A stretch of 64,000 nt of DNA, from positions 3,906,001 through 3,970,000 of the forward strand of contig NZ_CP116256.1 in the NCBI RefSeq assembly GCF_027947575.1. The letters run 5' to 3'. This document shows, piece after piece, positions 51,227-60,264 of this stretch. The notes beneath the pieces are model-generated. The model was not told where the DNA came from. It saw only the letters and a list, made by a program, of their open reading frames with translations, and did no database searches. Position numbers and translations under genes: made by a program. This DNA comes from Streptomyces rubrogriseus. Its GTDB lineage: Bacteria > Actinomycetota > Actinomycetes > Streptomycetales > Streptomycetaceae. The first letter of the stretch is position 1. Each line of letters begins with the position of its first letter.

Positions 51227-52501
51227 TCACGCCTTGACGAGTCCGGCGCCGTGCAGGGCGTCGGCCGCTTCGACGACGGTCTCGAACGGCAGCCCGGACC
51301 GCTCGGCGACGTCGAGCAGGCTGTGCTCTCCGTCGGAGAGACTGAGCACCCAGAGCATGGCCATCTGGGCCTGCTTGGCGTCGCTGCGGCCGCCGACCGA
51401 GTCGTACAGCCCACGCCTTCCCAACTGCGGCTCCCCGTAAGGACTGAGGTTGACGTACCGCCGGTTGCGGTCGAGGACGGAGAACGCCTCGCGGCAGACC
51501 GCGAGCGTGTCCGCCATCGCCGCCGGGGAGACGAAGTCCAGGTTGTCCGCGGACGTGTGGTACTCCGGATAGCCCGCGTAGGGAGTCCGGGTGAGCGAGC
51601 CCACGCCGAGGTCGAAGCCGGGCGAGCAGTACTGCCGCTCGTCGTAGCCGTAGGGCGTGAACTCCACGACCCGGTGCGGCCGTTCGGAGTCGGCCAGCAC
51701 ATGCCGCAGCACCCGGTCGATCTCCGCGTCGCCACGCCGGCTCTGTTTGTACGTCACCTGCCCGGGGTCGCCCGCGCAGGCCAGCACCAGGCCGTGCTTG
51801 ACCCGTTCCACCCGCTCCCGGTTGCGGGCCAGCCAGGTGATCGCCCCGATGGTGCCGGGCGCGAAGACGAACCGGTAGGTGTAGTACGGGTTCCGCTCCG
51901 CCAGCTCCCGGGCCAGGAACGTCGCCACCGCGATGCCGGCCAGGTTGTCGTTGGCCAGCGACGGGTGGCACGTGTGGCAGGAGACGAGCACCTCGTCGGA
52001 CACCTGCCCGGGGACCACGTGCTCGGCGTAGGTGAGATGGCCGTCCGCCAGGGTGGAGTCGATGCGGACCTCGTAGTCGCCCTCCGGCAGCGCGTCGAGC
52101 GTCTCCTGGGCCAGGCAGAAGCCCCACTGGGGCCGGTAGTAACTCGTGCGGTACGGCACCCAGGCCGGGTGGTCCGGCAGGGTGTGCAGGTGCGGACGAA
52201 GCTCGGCCAGCGGCATCGTCGCCGACACCGGCACGCTGTAGCCGAGCACATGGAGGCTGGACGCGGCGAAGTCGACGACCCGGCGGCCGGTGGCGTCGGC
52301 GACGTACGCGTCCCGGATGTTCCACTCCTGCGGCACCGTCCAGTCCAGCACCTGTGTCCCGGTCGGCACCTCGTGCATGTGCAGGGGGATGTACTCGTCG
52401 ACGATGTCCAGGGTCGCGCGCACACCGTCGCCCGTGATGCTCCGGCACAGCGGGTACAACCGCTCCACCAGCGCGTACATCTCCCCTCCGGCCTGGGTCA
52501 T
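51227..52501 (-). CDS. DUF4910 aminopeptidase-like protein
   Basis: This 424-aa protein begins MTQAGGEMYALVERLYPLCRSITGDGVRATL, the standard DUF4910 opening. It has a metal site resembling M28 aminopeptidases: V-S-C-H-T-C-H-P-S-L-A-N-D-N-L-A-G supplies His and Asp ligands, and GTIGAITWL and EYHTSADNLDFV add more. A C-terminal winged-helix-like domain (KQAQMAMLWVLSLSDGEHSLLDVAERSGLP) follows. The family is often found in glycan clusters, with no proven substrate. It overlaps the epimerase gene by 4 nt (ATGA), so it is an integral member of the operon. Confidence 0.85.
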   Translation of the reverse strand: MTQAGGEMYALVERLYPLCRSITGDGVRATLDIVDEYIPLHMHEVPTGTQVLDWTVPQEWNIRDAYVADATGRRVVDFAASSLHVLGYSVPVSATMPLAELRPHLHTLPDHPAWVPYRTSYYRPQWGFCLAQETLDALPEGDYEVRIDSTLADGHLTYAEHVVPGQVSDEVLVSCHTCHPSLANDNLAGIAVATFLARELAERNPYYTYRFVFAPGTIGAITWLARNRERVERVKHGLVLACAGDPGQVTYKQSRRGDAEIDRVLRHVLADSERPHRVVEFTPYGYDERQYCSPGFDLGVGSLTRTPYAGYPEYHTSADNLDFVSPAAMADTLAVCREAFSVLDRNRRYVNLSPYGEPQLGRRGLYDSVGGRSDAKQAQMAMLWVLSLSDGEHSLLDVAERSGLPFETVVEAADALHGAGLVKA

Positions 52502-53523
52502 CGGCGCCACCGCAGGGTGTCGTCGACGGAGCCGGTCCCGGCGGCCGCGCGCAGCACGGCCAGGCGGGTGAAGCGTTGCTCGAAGTCCTCCCGGGTCAGC
52601 CCGTGCTTCCGGTAGGCCTCGGCGAGTTCGAGCGCGCCCTGCTTCACCGTCCACTCGCAGTCGAAGCCCGGGATCGCCGCACGGAAGCGGGAGAAGTCCA
52701 CCCGGTACGAGCGCGGATCGGCACCCGTCTCCCCGGTGATGACCACCTTCGAGCCGGACACCGCCGCGGCCACCTCCTCGGCGATCTCGGCGACCGTGAC
52801 GTTGTTGACCTCGCTGCCGATGTTGAACGCCCGGTCGTGCACCGCCTCCCGCGGCGCCACCAGCGCGGCGGCGAAGGCCCGGGCGATGTCGGCGGCGTGC
52901 ACCAGCGGGCGCCACGGGGTGCCGTCCGAGAGCACCAGCACCTCGCCGGACAGCAGGGCGTGGCCCACCAGGTTGTTCAGCACGATGTCCGCGCGCAGCC
53001 GGGGCGAGAAGCCGAAGGCGGTGGCGTTGCGCATGTACACCGGGCTGAAGTCGCCGTCGGACAGGCCGTGCAGATCGTCCTCCACCCGCACCTTGGACTC
53101 CGCGTACGGCGTCACCGGGCGCAGCGGGGCGTCCTCGGTCACCAGGTCGCCCCCGCCCGCGGCGCCGTATACCGAGCAGGTGGACGCGTACAGGAAGCGC
53201 TGCACCCCGGCGTCGCGGGCCAGCCGGGCCAGCCGCACCGACGCGTGGTGGTTGATGTCGTAGGTCAGCTCCGGTGCCAGCGAGCCCAGCGGGTCGTTGG
53301 AGAGCGCGGCCAGGTGGATCACCGCGTCCACCCCCGCCACGTGCTCGGCCGTGAGGTCGCGCAGGTCGACCCGCTGACCCGGCGGGTCGTCGGGCGCCGG
53401 GCCCAGGACGCAGTCGGCGAACAGTCCGGAGTCGAGGCCGACGACCTCGTGTCCGGCGGCCGTGAGGACCGGGGCCATCACGGTGCCCAGGTAGCCCTGG
53501 TGTCCGGTGAGCAGTACGCGCAA
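52498..53523 (-). CDS. NAD-dependent epimerase/dehydratase (extended SDR)
   Basis: This 341-aa nucleotide-sugar enzyme has the NAD motif G-H-Q-G-Y-L-G at the N-terminus, VIHLAALSND, the active-site STCSVYG and the catalytic pair Tyr140-Lys144 (YAESK). The end has the SDR sugar-binding region RPLVHAADIARAFAAALVAP. It should reduce or epimerise an activated 4-keto sugar, for example the C-methylated intermediate. Overlap of 4 nt with the DUF4910 gene; a 3-nt gap to the PIG-L gene. Confidence 0.92.
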   Translation of the reverse strand: MRVLLTGHQGYLGTVMAPVLTAAGHEVVGLDSGLFADCVLGPAPDDPPGQRVDLRDLTAEHVAGVDAVIHLAALSNDPLGSLAPELTYDINHHASVRLARLARDAGVQRFLYASTCSVYGAAGGGDLVTEDAPLRPVTPYAESKVRVEDDLHGLSDGDFSPVYMRNATAFGFSPRLRADIVLNNLVGHALLSGEVLVLSDGTPWRPLVHAADIARAFAAALVAPREAVHDRAFNIGSEVNNVTVAEIAEEVAAAVSGSKVVITGETGADPRSYRVDFSRFRAAIPGFDCEWTVKQGALELAEAYRKHGLTREDFEQRFTRLAVLRAAAGTGSVDDTLRWRR

Positions 53524-53526
53524 GGT

Positions 53527-54174
53527 TCAACCCCCCAGGTTGAGAGTGAGTTTGGCGACGTCGAACGCCTCGGCATAGCGGGCGTGGCACTCGATGCCGC
53601 GGATCCGGGCGAGGCCGAGGAAGGCCTCCCGGTCGTACCAGGGGCGGTGCCGCTGCGAGGGGTAGTGCTCCTGCAGCAGCCGCACCTTCTCTTCGGCGAC
53701 GTCCTCCGACAGCGGCTGGTACGCCGTCGGGCGGCCCAGGTCGCCGTCCCACTTGACGATCTCGTAGCGCAGCACCAGGTGGTCGCGGAACGCCGTGGTC
53801 ATCAGCTTCGCCAGACCGCGGTGGTCCTGGTGCGCGTCGTCGGTGCGCGGGGACAGCACCAGCTCCGGCTCGGTCCGCCCGCGCAGCTCCTCGACCGCTG
53901 CCTTGGCCTCCTCCCAGTGCGCCGGCATCCGGCCGTCCGGCAGCTTGAGCACCGTCAGCCGCAGGTCGGCGCCTGGGCAGAAGGCGGCCAGCGCGGCCCG
54001 CTCCTCCCGCTCCCGCTCGCCGCCACCGCCGGAGAGCACCAGCGCGTCGACGCGCACCCCCGGCCGCGCCAGGCACACCGTCAGCAGCGTGCCGCCGGCG
54101 CCGATGGCGATGTCGTCGCAGTGCGCGCCCACCGCGACGATCCGTTCCGGGCCCCCGGCACCCAGGCGTATCAC
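53527..54174 (-). CDS. PIG-L family deacetylase
   Basis: The GTG at 54174 overlaps the cytidylyltransferase stop (GTGA). The 215-aa protein has the zinc motif A-H-C-D-D (usual A-H-P-D-D) near residue 17 and D-A-H-Q-D-H further on, which complete the His/Asp metal site. PIG-L enzymes remove acetyl groups from N-acetylglucosamine-type sugars on lipids or nucleotides. Here it may deacetylate the repeat unit or a nucleotide sugar, giving a free amine. Confidence 0.9.
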   Translation of the reverse strand: MIRLGAGGPERIVAVGAHCDDIAIGAGGTLLTVCLARPGVRVDALVLSGGGGEREREERAALAAFCPGADLRLTVLKLPDGRMPAHWEEAKAAVEELRGRTEPELVLSPRTDDAHQDHRGLAKLMTTAFRDHLVLRYEIVKWDGDLGRPTAYQPLSEDVAEEKVRLLQEHYPSQRHRPWYDREAFLGLARIRGIECHARYAEAFDVAKLTLNLGG

Positions 54175-54980
54175 GCGGTCCTCACCCCGGCGGCCGACGT
54201 CGCGCCGTCCCGTTCCCACACGGCCCACGGGCGTTCCCCCCGGGCGTAGGCGGCGTCGAGCGCGGCGCGCTCCTTCACCGTGTCGGTCGGCTTCCAGAAG
54301 CCCCGGTGCTGGTGCGCCACCAGCCGCCCCCGCTTGGCCAGTTCGGTGCATCCGTCGGCCACCAGGTCCCCGTTCTCCGGGATGTGGTCGAAGACCTCCT
54401 GGCGGAGCACGAAGTAGCCGCCGTTCTCCCACAGCGGCAGGTCGCTCACCGCGGTGATGCCGCCGACCAGACCGTCCTCACCGAGGTCCACGCAGTGGAA
54501 CGAGGACTGCGGCGGCACCACCATCATCGAGGCGCCCGCGTCCCGCCGCGCGAAGGAGTCGATCATCTCGGGCAGCGGCGCGTCGGTGAGCACGTCCGCG
54601 TAGTTGGCGAGGAACATCTCGTCGCCGTCCAGGTGGTGCCGCACCCGGCGCAGGCGCTCCCCGATGGGCGACTCGATACCGGTCTGCGCGAACGTGATCG
54701 TCCAGTCGGCGATGTCGGTGGAGAGCAGCTCGGTCCGTCCGCCCCGCAGCACGAAGTCGTTGGAGGTCGTCTCCTCGTAGTTGAGGAAGAAGTCCTTGAT
54801 GTGGTGGGCCCCGTAGCCGAGGCAGAGGATGAACTCCTTGTGCCCGAAGTGCGCGTAGTAGCGCATGACGTGCCAGATCAGCGGCCGCGGGCCGACCATC
54901 GCCATCGGCTTGGGCACGTCGTCGGAGGCGCCCTCGCGCATCCGCATCCCGTAGCCCCCGCAGAACAGTACGACCTTCAT
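54171..54980 (-). CDS. Glucose-1-phosphate cytidylyltransferase-like sugar nucleotidyltransferase
   Basis: From the ATG at 54980 the 269-aa protein starts MKVVLFCGGYGMRMREGASDDVPKPM, the nucleotidyltransferase signature (G-G-x-G-x-R/M-x-R-x-x-x-x-x-x-x-P-K). Further motifs HVMRYYAHFGHKEFILCLGY and LANYADVLTD are those of RfbF-type enzymes, which make CDP-glucose, the precursor of CDP-3,6-dideoxy or branched sugars. The protein overlaps the C-methyltransferase stop (ATGA). No CDP-glucose 4,6-dehydratase gene is visible in the window, so it may lie to the right or elsewhere. Confidence 0.92.
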   Translation of the reverse strand: MKVVLFCGGYGMRMREGASDDVPKPMAMVGPRPLIWHVMRYYAHFGHKEFILCLGYGAHHIKDFFLNYEETTSNDFVLRGGRTELLSTDIADWTITFAQTGIESPIGERLRRVRHHLDGDEMFLANYADVLTDAPLPEMIDSFARRDAGASMMVVPPQSSFHCVDLGEDGLVGGITAVSDLPLWENGGYFVLRQEVFDHIPENGDLVADGCTELAKRGRLVAHQHRGFWKPTDTVKERAALDAAYARGERPWAVWERDGATSAAGVRTA

Positions 54981-56227
54981 GCTGTGCCCTTCTCGGACGC
55001 GGCCTCGACCACGCTCAGTTCCGGTATGGGGAAGACCAGGCGGCCGCCCCACTCGTGCACGAAGGAGAGCTGCTCGACCAGCTCCTCCCGCAGGTTCCAC
55101 GGCAGGACGAGGACGTAGTCCGGCCGGTCGGCGGCGATCCGCTCGGGCGACAGGATCGGAATACGGGTGCCCGGGGTGAACCTGCCGTGCTTGTAGGGAT
55201 TGCGGTCGACCGTGTACGCCAGCAGGTCGGGCCGGATGCCGCAGTGGTTGAGCAGCGTGTTGCCCTTGCCCGGGGCGCCGTAGCCGACCACCGTGTCGCC
55301 GCGCTCGGCCGCCTCGATCAGGAACCGCAGCAGGTCCCGGCGCACCTTGGCCACCCGGGAGGAGAACTCGGTGTACCCGGACAGCTCCCGCAGCCCGGCC
55401 GCCTTCTCCCGGTCCAGCACGTCACTCACCCGGCGGCTCGGCTCACCCGCCGCCTCGGCGGGCCGCGCCCACAGCCGGATGGAACCCCCGTGCGTGGGCA
55501 GCAGCTCGACGTCCACCAGCGCGAGGCCGCCGCTCGCCAGCGCCCGGATCGCGGACGCGACCGTGTAGTACTGGAAGTGCTCGTGGTAGATCGTGTCGTA
55601 CTGGTTCTCCTCGATCAGGGTCAGCAGGTGCTGCACCTCGATCGAGACCCAGCCGTCGTCGGCGACCATGGCACGCAGTCCCTGGGTGAAGCCGACCACG
55701 TCCGGGATGTGCGCGTACACGTTGTTGGCCACCACCAGGTCCGCCGGGCCGTGCTCGGCGGACACGGCCGCGCCGGTGTCCGGGCTCAGGAACTCCGTGA
55801 GCGTGGGCACCCCCGCCTCCCGCGCCGCCGCACCGACGTTCACCGACGGCTCCACGCCCAGGCAGCGGATCCCGCGGTCCACCATGTGCCTGAGCAGATA
55901 CCCGTCGTTGCTCGCCACCTCGACCACGAAGGAGTCCGGGCCGAGGCCCAGCCGCTCCACCGCGCCGGTGACGAACGTCCGCGCGTGCTCCACCCAGGAG
56001 CTCGAGTACGAGGAGAAGTACGCGTACTGCGTGAACGTCTCCTCGGGCGTGATCAGCGCGGGAATCTGCGCCAGCCAGCAGTCGGTGCACACCCGCAGGT
56101 GCAGCGGGTACGCCGGCTCCGGCCGGTCCAGTTGGTCCGCGGCGAGGAAACTCTCGCACGGCGGAGTCGCTCCCAGATCGACGACGCTCTCCATCGCCGC
56201 CGAACCGCAGAGTCGGCATCGTGTCAT
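54977..56227 (-). CDS. Zinc-finger sugar C-methyltransferase-like protein
   Basis: This 416-aa SAM-dependent methyltransferase has the three-domain plan of NovU/TylC3-type deoxysugar C-methyltransferases: an N-terminal zinc-binding C-R-L-C-G ... C-T-D-C domain, the SAM domain (VVEVASNDGYLLRHMV, GVEPSVNVGAAA) and the C-terminal Methyltransf_14-like domain. The signature Y-H-E-H-F-Q-Y-Y is present. Members add a methyl branch to a 4-keto deoxysugar, usually at C3. With the cytidylyltransferase and epimerase next door it suggests a branched sugar. ATGA overlaps both sides. Confidence 0.92.
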   Translation of the reverse strand: MTRCRLCGSAAMESVVDLGATPPCESFLAADQLDRPEPAYPLHLRVCTDCWLAQIPALITPEETFTQYAYFSSYSSSWVEHARTFVTGAVERLGLGPDSFVVEVASNDGYLLRHMVDRGIRCLGVEPSVNVGAAAREAGVPTLTEFLSPDTGAAVSAEHGPADLVVANNVYAHIPDVVGFTQGLRAMVADDGWVSIEVQHLLTLIEENQYDTIYHEHFQYYTVASAIRALASGGLALVDVELLPTHGGSIRLWARPAEAAGEPSRRVSDVLDREKAAGLRELSGYTEFSSRVAKVRRDLLRFLIEAAERGDTVVGYGAPGKGNTLLNHCGIRPDLLAYTVDRNPYKHGRFTPGTRIPILSPERIAADRPDYVLVLPWNLREELVEQLSFVHEWGGRLVFPIPELSVVEAASEKGTA

Positions 56228-57465
56228 CTACTGCCCCCATCCCCCCTGCCCGCGCGGACGTCCCCGCCGCGAGCCAGTGCCGACCGCCCCGCGATCGCGG
56301 TGCGGTACCCCTCCAGCAGGCGCTCCAGGCCGACGGCCGGGCTGAAGCCCTGCTCGTACCGGCGCCGGGCCGCCCGGCCCATCTCCTGGTTGCGCTCCGG
56401 CTCCGCCGCGACCCGGCGGATGCGGGACGCGAGCGAGGCGGCCTCGCCCGGCCGGTGCAGCAGCCCGGTCACCCCGTCGTCGACGAGCTCGGCGAAGGCG
56501 CCGTGCCCGGCGGCGACGGCCGGTACCCCCGCCGCCATCGCCTCCACGACCACCAGGCCGAACGCCTCCAGCCACGTCGAGGGAGCCACCACGGCCACCG
56601 ACCGGGCGAGGGCCTGCCTGCACTGCTCCGGGTCGTACAGGCCGACGTAGCGCACGTCGTCCCGGCCCGCCGCCCAGGCGGTCACCTCGCGTTCCAGCGG
56701 CCCCGTGCCGGCGACGACGAGCGGAACGCCCACCCCGCCGTCCGCGGCCAGCTCGTCCCACGCCTCCATGAGCAGCCGTACGCCCTTGGCCTCCGCGAGG
56801 CGGCCGAGGTACAGCAGGTGCTCGCCGGGGCCCGCACGGCGCGCCGCGGGGTCGGGCACGAAATTGTGCTTCACCGCCAGCCGTTCGGCCGGCAGGCCCG
56901 CCCCCACCAGGACCTCACGCTGCGCCGCCGAGATGCAGAAGAACCGCTCCACACCGGACCACCAGCGCCGCCGGTTCACCGACAGGCCGACCGCGAGCGG
57001 CACCGTCGCCAGCCGCGAGTTCCGGTAGCAGCCGTGCCGCACGGCGGGCAGCGGCGCCGCCCCGACGCACTCGGTGCACGGCCGGCCGTCGCGCTGGAGC
57101 GTGCCGGGCGGGCAGACCTGCGTGTAGTTGTGCAGCGTGGCGACGGCCGGGACCCCGGCGTCGGCGCAGGCCGCCAGCACCGCCGGGGACAGGAGCGGGA
57201 AGACGTTGTGCACGTGCACCACGTCCGGCCGCTCGGTGCGCAGCCGGTCGGCCAGCTCCCTGCGGACCGCCGGGTTCCACGGCACGAGGAGCGGCACGGC
57301 GACCTTGCCGAGCAGGGACCGCGAGGCGATGTCGTCACTGCGCCGCTCGAACAGGCCCACTCGGTGGCCGGCCGCGCGCAGCAGCTCCACCTCCTGGTCG
57401 ACGACGTTGTTCTCGCCGCTCGGCTGGGCCGAGTTGTATCGGTTGTGCACCACGAGGACGTGCAT
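56224..57465 (-). CDS. Glycosyltransferase family 4
   Basis: This 413-aa GT-B enzyme has two Rossmann-like halves. The N-terminal half begins MHVLVVHNRYNSAQPSGENNVVDQEVELL, and the C-terminal half has LLYLGRLAEAKGVRLL, PSTWLEAFGLVVVEAMAAGVPAVA, the E-x(7)-E donor-sugar region. A Cys-rich insert (CPPGTLQRDGRPCTECVG, with a further C in HGCYRNS) could bind a metal. It probably adds one sugar of the repeat unit from a nucleotide donor at the inner membrane face. Confidence 0.93.
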   Translation of the reverse strand: MHVLVVHNRYNSAQPSGENNVVDQEVELLRAAGHRVGLFERRSDDIASRSLLGKVAVPLLVPWNPAVRRELADRLRTERPDVVHVHNVFPLLSPAVLAACADAGVPAVATLHNYTQVCPPGTLQRDGRPCTECVGAAPLPAVRHGCYRNSRLATVPLAVGLSVNRRRWWSGVERFFCISAAQREVLVGAGLPAERLAVKHNFVPDPAARRAGPGEHLLYLGRLAEAKGVRLLMEAWDELAADGGVGVPLVVAGTGPLEREVTAWAAGRDDVRYVGLYDPEQCRQALARSVAVVAPSTWLEAFGLVVVEAMAAGVPAVAAGHGAFAELVDDGVTGLLHRPGEAASLASRIRRVAAEPERNQEMGRAARRRYEQGFSPAVGLERLLEGYRTAIAGRSALARGGDVRAGRGDGGSR

Positions 57466-57467
57466 GC

Positions 57468-58700
57468 TCAGGTCACCTCCGGGGTGCGGGCCCAGCGCGG
57501 GACGCGTCGGCGCGGGGGTTCGGGCGTGGCGAGGGGCGTGTCCGCGGCGGGCGAGGCCAGCAGCGAGGCGGCCACGGCGAGGTGCAGCAGGTACGGCGAG
57601 GCGTCGCCCAGACCCGCCTCCGTGTACGACGCGAGGGCGCAGTAGCTGATCAGGAAGATCGCACAGGCCCGCGCCGGGGACGGCGGCCGCAGCAACGCGA
57701 CGCCGCCCAGCACGACGAGGACCGCCGCCACCAGGGCGATGCCGATCAGACCCTGCTCGTGGTAGACGGCCAGCCAGCTGTTGTCGATCGGCAGCCCGTC
57801 GAACGACTTGTCGCCCAGGCCGATGCCGAACACCTTCTCGCCGGCCGTCCTGGGGGCCGCCAGCAGGGCGTCCCAGACCTTGGCCCGGCCGGTGAGATTG
57901 CTGAAGTTCTCCTCGCTCTGGCCGCGCAGGAACCACGCGTGCAGTGCGGAGGCGAACGCCACCCCGGCCACCGCGGCGCACAGCACCGCCCAGGAGAAGA
58001 ACCGGCGGGCGGCGGCGCTGGTGAGGGTGAGCGAGCCGATCGCGAGCGTCAGGCCGACGAGCAGACCGAGGGTGGCCGTGCGGGTATGGGTCAGCACCAG
58101 CAGGAGCAGGGACGGAACGATCACCAGGGCCGCGCTGCGCCGGTCGGTCTGGCGGCTCAGCACGAGCAGCAGGGCGAGGCCGATGATCACCGCGGCGTAC
58201 TGGCCGATCTGGGGCGGGGTGAGCGGCCACAGAGCACCGACCAGCCGCCCGCCGTACAGGTCGGGCATGGCCGCACCCGGTGAGACGAGCGCGCCCGCGG
58301 CCACCGTGCAGAGCACCGCGAAGTACATCCGGATGTGGTGCCGGACGAACGTGGCGCCGCCGTCCCACCAGCGGCTGAGCAGCCACAGAGTGCCCACGAA
58401 GAGGGCCAGCCGGGCACAGCGGAACAGCGCGCCGACCCCGGACTCCAGGTCCGCGCTGGAGATCACGCTCGGCACCAGCAGCAGGGTGAGCAGGAACAGG
58501 AAGGCGCTGGCGCGCACCCGCAGCCGGAGATTGAGCGCGAGCGCCAGCGAGAACGCGACGGCCAGCGCGCCCATGGTGACCATCTGGATGAGCGAGCGGG
58601 GCAGCGGGACGACGGTCTCCGCCCCCGTGGAGCCGAGCGTGTTGAGGATCAGCAGCCCCCAGACCGTCCCGACCAGCTTCGGCGTGCGCCCGGTCTCCAT
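57468..58700 (-). CDS. O-antigen polymerase/ligase-like membrane protein
   Basis: This 410-aa protein has about 11 hydrophobic segments and a Wzy/WaaL-type region: LLLLVLTHTRTATLGLLVGLTLAIGS in the helix that typically carries the conserved Arg, then RGQSEENFSNLTGRAKVWDALLAAPRTAGEKVFGIGLGDKSFDGLPIDNSWLAVYHEQGLIG, the long periplasmic-loop pattern of O-antigen ligases. It probably links or polymerises repeat units outside the membrane. The ATG at 58700 is preferred over a GTG at 58709 that would overlap the preceding stop. Confidence 0.88.
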   Translation of the reverse strand: METGRTPKLVGTVWGLLILNTLGSTGAETVVPLPRSLIQMVTMGALAVAFSLALALNLRLRVRASAFLFLLTLLLVPSVISSADLESGVGALFRCARLALFVGTLWLLSRWWDGGATFVRHHIRMYFAVLCTVAAGALVSPGAAMPDLYGGRLVGALWPLTPPQIGQYAAVIIGLALLLVLSRQTDRRSAALVIVPSLLLLVLTHTRTATLGLLVGLTLAIGSLTLTSAAARRFFSWAVLCAAVAGVAFASALHAWFLRGQSEENFSNLTGRAKVWDALLAAPRTAGEKVFGIGLGDKSFDGLPIDNSWLAVYHEQGLIGIALVAAVLVVLGGVALLRPPSPARACAIFLISYCALASYTEAGLGDASPYLLHLAVAASLLASPAADTPLATPEPPRRRVPRWARTPEVT

Positions 58701-58701
58701 C

Positions 58702-60243
58702 TCAATCACCGTCCCCGGCACGTAGGGAACTGTCCGCGTCCTGCCGGTAGGGCGCGCCCCGCCACTGCCCGAAGTCGAGCACCCGGCTCGGGTCGTGGGC
58801 GACGAACTTCCACGGTCCGACGTAGACGTTGTCGTGCCAGCGGTTGTCCTGGCGGAGCGTGACGGCCTCGGCCACCCGCTCGCCCTGGTACGGCGACCAG
58901 TCCGGATAGGTGCCGTAGTTGGCCAGCAGCGCCATGCGGTCGCAACCGTCCGTGCACTCGACGACGGACTTGTCCAGGGTGAAGCGGTTGTCGTGGATGT
59001 CCACCCGCTGGGTCTTCCACCGGCAGTCCGCGTACAGCGGCGCGCTCGCGATCGCCGGGCGGACACAGCGGTCGACGTCCTCCACCAGCAACGTGCAGTC
59101 GCCCGAGGAGGTGTTGGCCGGGCTGTTGCAGAACCGGTCCGCGTTCTCCCACAGGGTGATGCCCGACCAGTTGTCCTCCAGCACGTTCCGGTAGATCTCG
59201 ATCCTGTCCGTGCGCGCCTCGACCCGGGGTTCGCCGCCCGACTCGGAGATGTACACGGTGGCGTACGGGAAGTCGTCGCCGCCGTCGGTGTTCTCGCGGC
59301 CCTCGACCCAGTTGTTGCGCCGGACGGTGTTCTCGCGGACGACGGCGTTGTAGCTGGTCTCGTAGATCAGCGCGGCACCGTCGTTGCCCTCCAGCACGTT
59401 GTCCTCGATGAGGAAGTCGTTGTTGTTGGTGTCCGCCCACAGGCCGGTCCCGCGGTTGTGGTGCACCCAGTTGCCGCGCACGTCGGCGCCCTGGACGGCC
59501 CAGAACTTGACGCCCCCCGTGCAGCCGCAGCCCGGCCGCTTGCGCTCCCAGTCGCCGGTGTTGTTGCCCGTGATCTCGTTGCCCTCGACCACGAGGTCGT
59601 TGATGACGCCGTTGCCCTTGTACGCGTTGATGCCGTACTGGCCGTTGTCGCGCAGACAACTGGCCCGGACCTGCTGGCGGTCACCGGCCATCAGTCCGGC
59701 GCCGGAGTTCCGCTGGATCGTGGCGTGCTCGATCACCCAGCCGTCGGCCGAGTCGTGGTTGACCACGCCCTCGTCGTGGGGCGCGTCGAAACCCTGCACG
59801 GTGAGATGGCTGATGGTGACGTCCCGCGCGGCGCCGCCGAACGCGTACTGGTTGGTCTTGCGGCCGTCGAGCACCGCGCCGGGCGCGCCGAGGTAGCGGT
59901 TCCCCTCCTTGGGGACGACCTGGGAGTACCGGTCGGACGCGAGCCGGTGCTTGCCCGGCCGGAGCCAGAAGGTCGTGCCGGCGGGGCTGTTCCGGGTCTT
60001 GTCGGCCAAGTCGCCGACGACCGCCGGATCGACGGTCACCGCACCCGCCGGCGCCTTCGCCGGACCGGCGGCGGGCTTCTCGCACACCCGGGCCACCTCC
60101 CGCGTCCCGGACGGGGAGGACGGCGCGGTCGGCTCAGGAGCCTTGGCGTCCGGCGTACCGGTACAGCCGGCCGCCAGCAGCGCCAGCGCCAGCGCCAGCG
60201 ACGCCGCGGCCGGTACGGCCCCGCTCCGGCACCCGATCCTCAT
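58702..60243 (-). CDS. Right-handed parallel beta-helix lipoprotein
   Basis: This 513-aa secreted protein has a lipobox L-A-A-G-C near residue 27 and a Pro/Ala-rich linker. The body has beta-helix repeats (VTISHLTVQGF, VIEHATIQRNSGAGLMAG, DNGQYGINAYKGNGVI, FLIEDNVLEGNDGAAL, RENTVRRNN) and many exposed Asn residues, as in polysaccharide lyases and alginate-type C5 epimerases. Six or more cysteines suggest disulfides. It is anchored to the outer face of the membrane and may modify, hold or guide the glycan. Confidence 0.9.
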   Translation of the reverse strand: MRIGCRSGAVPAAASLALALALLAAGCTGTPDAKAPEPTAPSSPSGTREVARVCEKPAAGPAKAPAGAVTVDPAVVGDLADKTRNSPAGTTFWLRPGKHRLASDRYSQVVPKEGNRYLGAPGAVLDGRKTNQYAFGGAARDVTISHLTVQGFDAPHDEGVVNHDSADGWVIEHATIQRNSGAGLMAGDRQQVRASCLRDNGQYGINAYKGNGVINDLVVEGNEITGNNTGDWERKRPGCGCTGGVKFWAVQGADVRGNWVHHNRGTGLWADTNNNDFLIEDNVLEGNDGAALIYETSYNAVVRENTVRRNNWVEGRENTDGGDDFPYATVYISESGGEPRVEARTDRIEIYRNVLEDNWSGITLWENADRFCNSPANTSSGDCTLLVEDVDRCVRPAIASAPLYADCRWKTQRVDIHDNRFTLDKSVVECTDGCDRMALLANYGTYPDWSPYQGERVAEAVTLRQDNRWHDNVYVGPWKFVAHDPSRVLDFGQWRGAPYRQDADSSLRAGDGD

Positions 60244-60264
60244 GCGTCCTCCCTCCTTCCCCGC

